A stretch of 64,000 nucleotides of DNA from an uncultured Methanobrevibacter sp. (GTDB lineage Archaea; Methanobacteriota; Methanobacteria; Methanobacteriales; Methanobacteriaceae), in the NCBI RefSeq assembly GCF_902801725.1, contig NZ_CADCJB010000002.1:1-64000 (forward strand), in the 5' to 3' direction. Below, piece by piece: positions 45,183 through 52,008 of this stretch; within the stretch, counting starts at the first letter, position 1; each line of letters opens with the position of its first letter. Under the pieces are notes generated by a model. The model saw only the letters and a list, made by a program, of their open reading frames with translations. It had not been told where the DNA came from and searched no databases. Position numbers and translations under genes: made by a program.

Positions 45183-46924
45183 TATGAAACGGTTATATAA
45201 TGTGTGGTTGTTGCCGGTTTGTAGAGACTGTCTCCCGCATACCTGAAAGTGTATGCTTCGGAATAGCTTAACCTGATTGGGATTGTAGAACCTGATGTTT
45301 CAGTTGTTGTGCCATGGTTTAACGAATGAACTTTAATCGGTTTGAATAATTCTTTTCCGTTAATGTCTCGTAATGTCGCTATGGCACTAGTCACGACCCA
45401 ACCGCTATTTCCAATGATGAAACGAATTCCTTGTGTCACTATTAGGTATGTTGTGATTTTTGAAGCCAGAACATTCATGGAACTTTTTGCACTTCCTGAA
45501 AGATAGTTTGCATTTGCTTTTGTAGAAATCTTTATTGCATGTTTGCCTTTTGAAAATCCTTTGGTTGAGAAAGTGGCAATTCCTTTGCTGTTTGTTTTGG
45601 CAGTAAGTGTTTTATATTTTGTTCCGGTGTAGATTTTAGCTGTTACAGTAATGCCGGCTACACTTTTTTTGGATGCCTTATTTTTAACGGTAACCTTAAA
45701 TGAAGGGCCTTTATTAAACACAGCATACTGTGAAGGTGCAGATATGGCAACTCCTGACTTGGTAATTTTTATTGAACTGGATTTTGATGATCCTACACAG
45801 TTTTTGGTATCTTTAATACTTACTGCAATCTTATGTGTTCCAACACTTAATGAGGATGCTGAGTATTTTGCAACACCTTTGGAATCGGTAGTCACAGTCA
45901 CGGTTTTATATTTGTTCCCGGTATATGCCTTTAGGGATAGTTTGACATTTGCAACAGCTTTTTTGGTGTTTGCATTAATAACATTTATCTTGAAGTATTT
46001 TCCTGATGCATAGGTGGTTGACAGTTTGGCAGCGCTGATGGTTACAGGCGCTTTGGAAATCACAATATTGTCTAATTTTGTTGAATTTGAAATGATTTTC
46101 TTTGAAACTGTTTTTGCTGTGGCTGAATAAGTTCCCACATCAAACGGTATTGTGTATGTCGCCATACCATTGGAATTGGTTATTATATTGACTTTTTTGC
46201 CGTTTGAAAATGTAACTTGGATTGTTTCATTCGGTATTGCTCTATTGTTGTTTGCAATGAGTGAAACTTTTAAAAGCACCTCACTGTAATATGTGCCCTC
46301 TTTTGAAAGTTTTAATGTTGCTTTAGCAATAACGGATGTCATATAGATATCAAAATAGTCGATATAGATGTCTTTTTTTACTCCATTGATGGTGGCTTCA
46401 GTATATGTGGAAACTCCATCATCAATATAAAATCCTGCATGCAGCCTAAAATCTTCTTTGAGCATGTCCGGAATTGTGTATACTGCAATACCATTTGAAT
46501 TTGTTGTTATTTTGGTTAAGTTGTATATGTCGGGCATGAATGTCAGCGGTTTTGAATTCAATTCAGCACCTAATTTGTCATCGTTTGGGGCAGTGGTTTT
46601 CTTTTCGGGAAGATAGCTCATGATGCCTAAATCAATATTCGCTAAAGGTGTATTGTCCGTTTTGTCTGTTAATTTAAAAGTTACTTGATTTTCACCGTAA
46701 TTTTTTGGATAATCGATTATTTCTGCGTTTATCTTGTCTCCATCGCTCAGGACGTCCTCATCGCTTTGGCCTATGGCCAAGGCATCATCTGAGGAGTCCA
46801 TGTTTAATGTTGTCTCTTCGCTGGCAGTTTGCGTATCGTTGACATCACTTGCACAAACGCATGAGGCGCTAAGAATGATGCATAAAATCGCGCAGAATAC
46901 CAGCAGGCTATTTTTGAAATTCAT
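45182..46924 (-). CDS. secreted adhesin-like protein with Ig-like repeats
   Basis: About 580 aa from ATG 46924, chosen because GAGG lies six bases upstream; a GTG 12 bases earlier is inside that ribosome site. Signal peptide (NSLLVFCAILCIILSASCVCA), an acidic stretch, then about four Ig-like/Big-type repeats marked by TNSNGMATYTIP, TDSKGVAKYSA and TNSKGIATFST, each about 95 residues. No C-terminal membrane helix, so it is released or held non-covalently. Paralogous to the proteins at 47.4-48.9 and 56.4-58.4 kb. Likely surface attachment; the ligand is unknown. Confidence 0.88.
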   Translation of the reverse strand: MNFKNSLLVFCAILCIILSASCVCASDVNDTQTASEETTLNMDSSDDALAIGQSDEDVLSDGDKINAEIIDYPKNYGENQVTFKLTDKTDNTPLANIDLGIMSYLPEKKTTAPNDDKLGAELNSKPLTFMPDIYNLTKITTNSNGIAVYTIPDMLKEDFRLHAGFYIDDGVSTYTEATINGVKKDIYIDYFDIYMTSVIAKATLKLSKEGTYYSEVLLKVSLIANNNRAIPNETIQVTFSNGKKVNIITNSNGMATYTIPFDVGTYSATAKTVSKKIISNSTKLDNIVISKAPVTISAAKLSTTYASGKYFKINVINANTKKAVANVKLSLKAYTGNKYKTVTVTTDSKGVAKYSASSLSVGTHKIAVSIKDTKNCVGSSKSSSIKITKSGVAISAPSQYAVFNKGPSFKVTVKNKASKKSVAGITVTAKIYTGTKYKTLTAKTNSKGIATFSTKGFSKGKHAIKISTKANANYLSGSAKSSMNVLASKITTYLIVTQGIRFIIGNSGWVVTSAIATLRDINGKELFKPIKVHSLNHGTTTETSGSTIPIRLSYSEAYTFRYAGDSLYKPATTTHYITVS

Positions 46925-47149
46925 GTTAATCCTCACAATCAGTATATGCTAATAGTTTTATTTAATGTGGTATTTTAATAGGGTAAAGATTAGACTTTAA
47001 TGGCATTGGTGTAAAGTCTTTTAACTATTGAAAAATTGATTTGATTATGTAAAATTGCATTTAAAAAACCATTTATTAAATGCTTTGCGATTTGTTTTAA
47101 AAAATAAGTTTTAAGGGGAAGTTCACATACAATTAATTAATGTGAGCAT

Positions 47150-47332
47150 ATGATAAACGATTCAAATATTGCACAGTACAATTGCAGAAAGCATATCACG
47201 GACCCTGATGCAATCAGGCTATTAAGGGAATTTGAAAACAGCCCATACACTCCAACGGGTAAGGAGATTATGTATAATTTCTACAAAAGCGTGGGAATGG
47301 ATGTTGACTATGACGAAATTTTCTCTGATTAA
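47150..47332 (+). CDS. small soluble protein of unknown function
   Basis: 60 aa beginning MINDSNIAQYNCRKHITDPD and ending SVGMDVDYDEIFSD. No membrane segment or known motif. Its codon pattern is coding-like, and it lies alone on the plus strand between two minus-strand adhesin genes, with a weak GTGAG site before it. It may be a real small protein of the island. Confidence 0.55.
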   Translation: MINDSNIAQYNCRKHITDPDAIRLLREFENSPYTPTGKEIMYNFYKSVGMDVDYDEIFSD

Positions 47333-47391
47333 TGATTATCGTTTCATGATAGTATTGAGCCATCACAATACATTAAATCAAGGTAAAAAAT

Positions 47392-47416
47392 AAAAAAAGC
47401 AAGGTGCAATAGCACC
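47392..47416 (-). terminator. hairpin plus T-run after the 510-aa adhesin-like gene
   Basis: ggtgc (47403-47407) and gcacc (47412-47416) with loop aata; seven T residues follow on the minus strand. Confidence 0.7.
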
Positions 47417-47426
47417 CGTTAAATTT

Positions 47427-48947
47427 TTAGACATGTATCCACGGGGAAACGTACTTGGTCGGTCCGTATACGCTGTTTCCCTTGTACTGGATTATCAGCT
47501 GCACATATTTCAGGTCATCGTCCAGCCTGACGCTTCCGGTAAATGATTTGGCATTGCCGAAATAGCCCTTGAATGTGTTCTTGTATTCGCTGTTTGCTCC
47601 ACTGCTTGTCTCTGCATAACGCAGCACTGCAGTGTATGCGCCGTTAAGGTTCTTTCCGTTAGGCAGTTTGAGGACAGGTGTGAATTTTATAACGGCATAG
47701 GTGTAATACGCGTATTCCGGATATGCCCAGTCTCCCCTATCGGTTTGGGTAACTATCATTCTGACTACTTTTTCTTCGGTTACTGTAGAGACGCTGCGGG
47801 AAGTCAGCTTGACTGCTGTTTTCACCTTCTGACCGGGTGCGAGCTTGGTAATCTTAATTGTGCTTGATGCCTTTCCGGCAATCTTGCCTTTGGCTTTCAG
47901 GACAACCTTATGGGTTCCTGCAGCGAGCTTTGAGGTGCAATACTTGACGATTCCATTTGCATTGGATGAAAGTGAAACTGTATTCTTGCCGTCGATTGTC
48001 AGTGCCACTGGAACTCCGCCTACAAGCCTTTTGGTTTTTGAATTAATTATTTTTGCCTGGAAGTAGTCCTTTGTCTTGTATATTGCGGAAAGCTTGGAAG
48101 GCTTTATGATGACTGACATCTTACCTGCAATGTTGATGTAGGTTGTAATCTTGTTTCCAGTCACTTTATTTCCGTAAACGCTTATCACGACATTATGCTT
48201 GCCCGGAGTCAAATCCGCAACCCTGTTGAATGTTGCAACTCCCTTGGAGTTGGTTCTCAACTTGTATGAAACCCATTTCTTGCCGTTGTGGATTTTGAAG
48301 TTTAAAACCACATTTGCCGCAGCTCTTTTGTCGCTTTCCACAGCCTTTATTGCGAATTGGGTGGTGGATTGGCATTTGACTGACAGGGGCTTTGCGGTGA
48401 TTTTTATGCTGTTTTTATATACTGTTATCGGGGCCTGGCTAGGGTTTATAAGAAGGCCGTGCCAGTAGTCGTCGTGCTCCACTTTCATCACGAAGTTGCC
48501 ATCGCCCTGTGTGGTTTCCTTCCAGTTCAGGACTCCCTCTCCGTAATAGTCGATGTCCACGCCATGTATCCAGTCGCTCTTGGTTTTGGTGTTGATTACA
48601 TGGATAAGAATCTGTTCGTTAATTCCTATCGGTTTGTTGGTTCCAGATTCTACCAACTTGACATATACCTTTGTATCGTCTGCGTATTTTCCGGTTCTTT
48701 TGACAAAAATGACATCCGCCACAGTGATGTCGTCATCGCCCAGAACATCATCACCGCTTTCATCGGCGGTTAAGGTGTCATCGGAAAGCTCATCGCTTGT
48801 CGTTTGCTCAATGTTTGAAATTACATTTTCTATTGTATCTTCGCTGGCTATTGCCGTATCATTGACGTCGCCGGCAGAAACGCCGGAAACTGTAAACAGG
48901 ATGCACATGACAAGACAAATGACCAGCAAGCTCTTTTTGAAATTCAT
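47427..48947 (-). CDS. secreted adhesin-like protein with Ig-like repeats
   Basis: About 506 aa from ATG 48947, the start that follows GAGG and aligns with its 584-aa paralogue. Signal peptide (KSLLVICLVMCILFTVSGVSA), an acidic spacer with ADESGDDVLGDDD, then three Ig-like repeats (TNSKGVATFNRVADLTPGKH, SNANGIVKYCTSKLAAGTHK). The C-terminal domain (from about residue 385) is related to that of the 584-aa protein. No membrane anchor. The codons look richer in G+C than those of housekeeping neighbours, suggesting transfer or different selection. Confidence 0.86.
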   Translation of the reverse strand: MNFKKSLLVICLVMCILFTVSGVSAGDVNDTAIASEDTIENVISNIEQTTSDELSDDTLTADESGDDVLGDDDITVADVIFVKRTGKYADDTKVYVKLVESGTNKPIGINEQILIHVINTKTKSDWIHGVDIDYYGEGVLNWKETTQGDGNFVMKVEHDDYWHGLLINPSQAPITVYKNSIKITAKPLSVKCQSTTQFAIKAVESDKRAAANVVLNFKIHNGKKWVSYKLRTNSKGVATFNRVADLTPGKHNVVISVYGNKVTGNKITTYINIAGKMSVIIKPSKLSAIYKTKDYFQAKIINSKTKRLVGGVPVALTIDGKNTVSLSSNANGIVKYCTSKLAAGTHKVVLKAKGKIAGKASSTIKITKLAPGQKVKTAVKLTSRSVSTVTEEKVVRMIVTQTDRGDWAYPEYAYYTYAVIKFTPVLKLPNGKNLNGAYTAVLRYAETSSGANSEYKNTFKGYFGNAKSFTGSVRLDDDLKYVQLIIQYKGNSVYGPTKYVSPWIHV

Positions 48948-49057
48948 GCTTAACCTCATTATTTAAACTATGTTAATAGTTTTATTTGAGGTATTATTTA
49001 AATGAAGCAAATGTTTTCATTTAATCGGATGTTCTTGGTCGTCCGTTTAGTTGGCGG

Positions 49058-49189
49058 TCAGCCTTTTGCCTTGCAGACAATGGCGAGGTAAGTGACGGTT
49101 TTGGCATGCAGTCCGTTGTCCGATATATTGCTGACATTGCCTTCATTTCCAACATATCCAACCGAAGGGATTATTTGAAGCGAAAGAAA
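49058..49189 (-). pseudogene. C-terminal fragment of an adhesin-like protein
   Basis: Directly after the ATPase stop codon and in the same frame, 43 codons read PSVGYVGNEGNVSNISDNGL then HAKTVTYLAIVCKAKG to a TGA at 49058-49060. Extracellular-type composition (N, S, G, V, T) and a terminal beta-strand pattern suggest the end of a secreted repeat protein; there is no start codon or ribosome site. Only a remnant. Confidence 0.45.
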
Positions 49190-50629
49190 CTACATTAAGG
49201 CAAATGTCAGGACAGGAACATATAGAATATTACGCTTGAATTCAATTTTTGAGGTTCTGTTGGAAACCAATATTCCATACTCTGCACCGTATTTGCTTTT
49301 TGCCCTTGTAAGTTGGCTTTTGGTTTTCTTGCCGATGCCAACTTCAATAGGTATGACCTCGTCCAGGTTCTTGACAATGAAATCAACACCTTTCCTGTTG
49401 GAGTCATAGAAGAGTCCCAATGACTGCAAGGATTCATCCGACAATCTGTTTAATGCGGATGCGACCATATTTTCAACAAGCACAGCATAACACTTCTCGT
49501 GATTCAGGTCATATCGGCCCACACGATAGTTCAATGCGGATTTGATGGAAGGCGCCAAAAAGAAATGCTGTTTCGGTTTGTTGAGTATTTTGCCTGCAGA
49601 TCCGTATGCACTGATGCTGAATATCAGTTGAGATTTTTCCAATGCTTCCAAAATACTGTCGACTGTTCTGACATTCAGATTGAGGCTTTGAGCCAGAGAT
49701 GAGGATGAAGTGGTTCCAGGCTTTTTGGTGGCCAAATATGAAATCAATCTCAAAATGCTTGCATTGGTGCCATTGTTGAATGAAGCAAAATGCTTCAAAT
49801 CATCCAGGACAATCCTCTCCACCATATCATTTGTCAGCCTATGGGCTGAAATTTCTGAAATGTTCAGTGCAAACGGGAAGCTTTGCGAATGAATATATTT
49901 TTTAAATTCCAGTTCAGGGTCATTATCCAATTGAATCATGTCCTTTTTGATGATGTTTTCACATTCCATTGCCTCATCAACAGTATGAGGATTCAACTTT
50001 AAAATCAAATCCCTGAAATTGTTTTTTGTCAGGTTGACGTTGTGTTTTAAAAGGAGGTATTCCTGAAAGCTGCATGGCAACAGCTGTTCTTTTGTGATTC
50101 TTCTTGAGGCATCAACATTAAGTTCCAGTCCGAGGGCTGATGAACCTGTAAAAATCATGAATATATTGAATGTTTTATTAAAGAGCAATCGTGCGTAATC
50201 TGCCCAGTTTTCATCCAATTGCGCTTCATCAACAAAAAAGAAGATTTTTTTGTCCAGACCTGCGGGAATTGTTTGGTGAATGTCCTCTAAATATAGGTCA
50301 AATACTTCTTTGATGCCTGTATCATACACGCTTTTTAAATCATGCACGTCCAGATAGAATATGTTGTCCTCCGGAACGTTTTTCTGTTTTGTCAGATAAT
50401 CGTATAACTGATACAATATTGTTGTTTTGCCTACGCCCCGCAAACCGGACATCATTATGAAACGATTATAGTACTCTAAATTGGTATTTAAGAAATTATC
50501 AGCATGTTCTTTAAGTTTAATGAATTTTAAACGTTTGTTATCGATTTCTTCCAAATGGTTGGCTGACAGGATTCTTGTTTCCCTTTGTTTTGCGTGAATG
50601 TAGTTGATCAATTCCTGTTTTGACGGCAT
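49190..50629 (-). CDS. AAA ATPase with DUF4143-type C-terminal domain
   Basis: 479 aa. Walker A SGLRGVGKTTILYQL near residues 61-75, Walker B IFFFVDEAQLDENW near 128, sensor FTGSSALGLEL, a winged-helix region (SLAQSLNLNVRTVDSILEAL), and a C-terminal PD-(D/E)XK-like segment (GVDFIVKNLDEVIPIEVG then KKTKS). Such ATPases are frequent accessory genes in methanogens, and their function is not settled. GAGGGA precedes ATG 50629. The upstream promoter region carries a triple palindrome array, so expression is probably tightly repressed or cooperatively controlled. Confidence 0.9.
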   Translation of the reverse strand: MPSKQELINYIHAKQRETRILSANHLEEIDNKRLKFIKLKEHADNFLNTNLEYYNRFIMMSGLRGVGKTTILYQLYDYLTKQKNVPEDNIFYLDVHDLKSVYDTGIKEVFDLYLEDIHQTIPAGLDKKIFFFVDEAQLDENWADYARLLFNKTFNIFMIFTGSSALGLELNVDASRRITKEQLLPCSFQEYLLLKHNVNLTKNNFRDLILKLNPHTVDEAMECENIIKKDMIQLDNDPELEFKKYIHSQSFPFALNISEISAHRLTNDMVERIVLDDLKHFASFNNGTNASILRLISYLATKKPGTTSSSSLAQSLNLNVRTVDSILEALEKSQLIFSISAYGSAGKILNKPKQHFFLAPSIKSALNYRVGRYDLNHEKCYAVLVENMVASALNRLSDESLQSLGLFYDSNRKGVDFIVKNLDEVIPIEVGIGKKTKSQLTRAKSKYGAEYGILVSNRTSKIEFKRNILYVPVLTFALM

Positions 50630-50675
50630 GCTTTTTCCCTCACAATTATCTTTTTGATTTTGATTTATATAATGC

Positions 50676-50772
50676 TATGCATCATAATGCATAATTACTA
50701 TATAAATAGTTATGTAGTATAATACATAATCAGTATATAAATAGCTATGTAGTGTAATACATAATATATAAT
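50676..50772 (-). promoter_or_regulatory. triple promoter/operator array of the ATPase gene
   Basis: Three 18-bp palindromes at 50676-50693 (tatgcat-N4-atgcata), 50711-50728 (tatgta-N6-tacata) and 50746-50763 (tatgta-N6-tacata) are spaced exactly 35 bp. On the minus strand TATA boxes (TTTATATA) lie at about 50699-50706 and 50734-50741, with a weaker one near 50764-50772. Each is placed so that transcription would start within the next palindrome. The 35-bp unit is an imperfect direct repeat (50696-50730 and 50731-50765). Confidence 0.75.
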
Positions 50773-50945
50773 TTCTATTTGAAAAATTTGGCTAATGCAA
50801 AAAATGATAATGGAAATTATCCAAACAGTTGTGAAAATACTCTATAGCTTCCAATATTTAAATTAAACGATTTTTAAATCTCAAAATTGATTTGAAAATA
50901 TGAAATTCATTTCGCCGGGTAAAATTCAAAACAGGATTTAATTAA

Positions 50946-50969
50946 AAAAAGTTCTAAATGTTAAAAAAA
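50946..50969 (-). terminator. T-rich terminator of the micro-ORF unit
   Basis: On the minus strand the runs GTTTTTTTAAC (50963-50969) and CTTTTTTTAAT (50944-50950) follow shortly after micro-ORF c, the usual archaeal T-rich stop signal. Confidence 0.5.
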
Positions 50970-50979
50970 CAGTCAATAG

Positions 50980-51051
50980 TTACATGTCTGCCTGCCTGGC
51001 TATCTTTTCATGCCAAACAGGCAGCATTCGCGTGTCACTTTCAATTCGCAT
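50980..51051 (-). CDS. micro-ORF c, 23 aa
   Basis: Reads MRIESDTRMLPVWHEKIARQ then ADM. GGGGGTGA lies five bases before the ATG, as strong as any ribosome site in the window. No known family. The same DNA can form a hairpin (50990-51022), so it may instead be part of a structured RNA. Confidence 0.4.
   Translation of the reverse strand: MRIESDTRMLPVWHEKIARQADM
50990..51022 (-). ncRNA. stable hairpin, possible structured RNA element
   Basis: GCCTGTTTGGC and GCCAGGCAGGC pair over 11 positions (two G-U) around an 11-base loop in the minus-strand transcript. It is GC-rich in an AT-rich setting and is followed by T-runs about 30 bases later. It could be a small RNA, a terminator-like element, or a chance feature of micro-ORF c. 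Confidence 0.35.
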
Positions 51052-51095
51052 AATTTTCACCCCCAATGATAATCGTTTGCGAATGAATATTCTTC

Positions 51096-51146
51096 TTAAT
51101 ATATCCTAATATCAGGAATCATTTCAAGGATGTCGTCAATATCCAT
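51096..51146 (-). CDS. micro-ORF b, 16 aa
   Basis: Reads MDIDDILEMIPDIRIY. A perfect GGAGGTGA lies four bases before the ATG. Acidic, with alternating hydrophobic residues. It is located 44 bases upstream of micro-ORF c in the same direction. No known family. Confidence 0.4.
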   Translation of the reverse strand: MDIDDILEMIPDIRIY

Positions 51147-51189
51147 GTTTTCACCTCCAATCAGTTTACAGTTCAACAGCATTAATTGC

Positions 51190-51225
51190 CTAATGAATTA
51201 AATCTATAGTCCGGTGGTCAATCAT
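51190..51225 (-). CDS. micro-ORF a, 11 aa (28 aa from an upstream GTG)
   Basis: Reads MIDHRTIDLIH from ATG 51225 after AAGGTGA. The frame is open back to GTG 51276, close to the expected transcript start, giving a 28-residue version. First of three micro-ORFs behind one promoter. Confidence 0.35.
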   Translation of the reverse strand: MIDHRTIDLIH

Positions 51226-51294
51226 AATAGTCACCTTGATTACTTTCTGGTTGGTGTTGTTTTTCACTTTCAACACATTAGACCTATTAATTAG

Positions 51295-51345
51295 TTTATA
51301 TAAGGCCATATAAATAGTTTTGCGAATGTAAGTGCTCACTTACAT
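51295..51345. promoter_or_regulatory. divergent TATA boxes and a 20-bp perfect palindrome
   Basis: TTATATAAA on the minus strand (51295-51303) should start the micro-ORF transcript near 51275. catataaata on the plus strand (51307-51316) should start transcription about 51337, inside the palindrome atgtaagtgctcacttacat (51326-51345). The palindrome resembles sites of dimeric repressors such as the TetR family; no such gene is near. Confidence 0.6.
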
Positions 51346-51383
51346 CTTAAAAAAGAAAAATAACCTTAAATCTATTATAAAAA

Positions 51384-51698
51384 GAAGACATAATTACAAA
51401 AATGCAAACCGAACAAAGAATATGCTTAATCCTAGATAATTATAGTGTCCACAAGTCTGCATTTATCAAAAAAATAGCCCTGTACCTCAATATTGAACTA
51501 ATATATCTTCCACCATACTCTCCTCACTTAAATCCAATCGAACAGATATGGAGACAAATAAAAATAGAAATAAAACATTATTATCTTGAATCAAAAGAAT
51601 TTCTGCAAGAACTAACTACAGAAACGTATAACAAATCGATTTCAGGAACCAAAGTTTATGACAAATGGCTCGAAACATTTATACCAAAAGTTTGGTAA
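51384..51698 (+). pseudogene. IS630-type transposase, C-terminal stub
   Basis: About the last 100 residues of a DDE transposase (full length about 340). The second Asp and the Glu of the triad are kept (LILDNYSVHKS, then PPYSPHLNPIEQIWRQIKIE), while the first Asp and the helix-turn-helix are missing. The frame is closed upstream by a stop at 51378-51380. Inactive remnant; no terminal inverted repeats found. Confidence 0.85.
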
Positions 51699-51857
51699 TT
51701 AACTATATCACTTATTTGAGATAACATTCAGTGATGGCTTTTTCATATACTTCCATAAGATTTCAAATCCCCATTGATGAAAAACTCTAACATTACTCAT
51801 TCATGACATTTATCTGTTGAAAAAATAGATATAAACCATTCGGCCTGCGCCAGTTCC

Positions 51858-51968
51858 CTAAGGAGTGGAATCTGCGAGATATTCATTGTTTCTGTCGGCC
51901 ACACCGCCCGAAAAGACCGTCGCAATAGCCACAACCAATAGAAACAGAAGCAATATTTTTCTTGACAA
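51858..51968 (-). pseudogene. signal-peptide fragment of a secreted protein gene
   Basis: From TTG 51968 the frame reads a Methanobrevibacter-type signal peptide (SRKILLLFLLVVAIATVFSG) and 13 more residues, then stops at 51858. An ATG eight bases upstream is in another frame, and a TATA-like ATATAAATA lies just before. It is probably the truncated start of an adhesin-like gene, divergent from the one at 52009. Confidence 0.5.
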
Positions 51969-52008
51969 ACATGACTTATTTATATGACAATTTAACATAA
52001 ACATTAAC

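Noticed and set aside
45651-46013. 120-codon frame antisense to an adhesin-like gene
   Set aside because: Shadow of a repeat-rich coding sequence; no ribosome site or recognisable domain.
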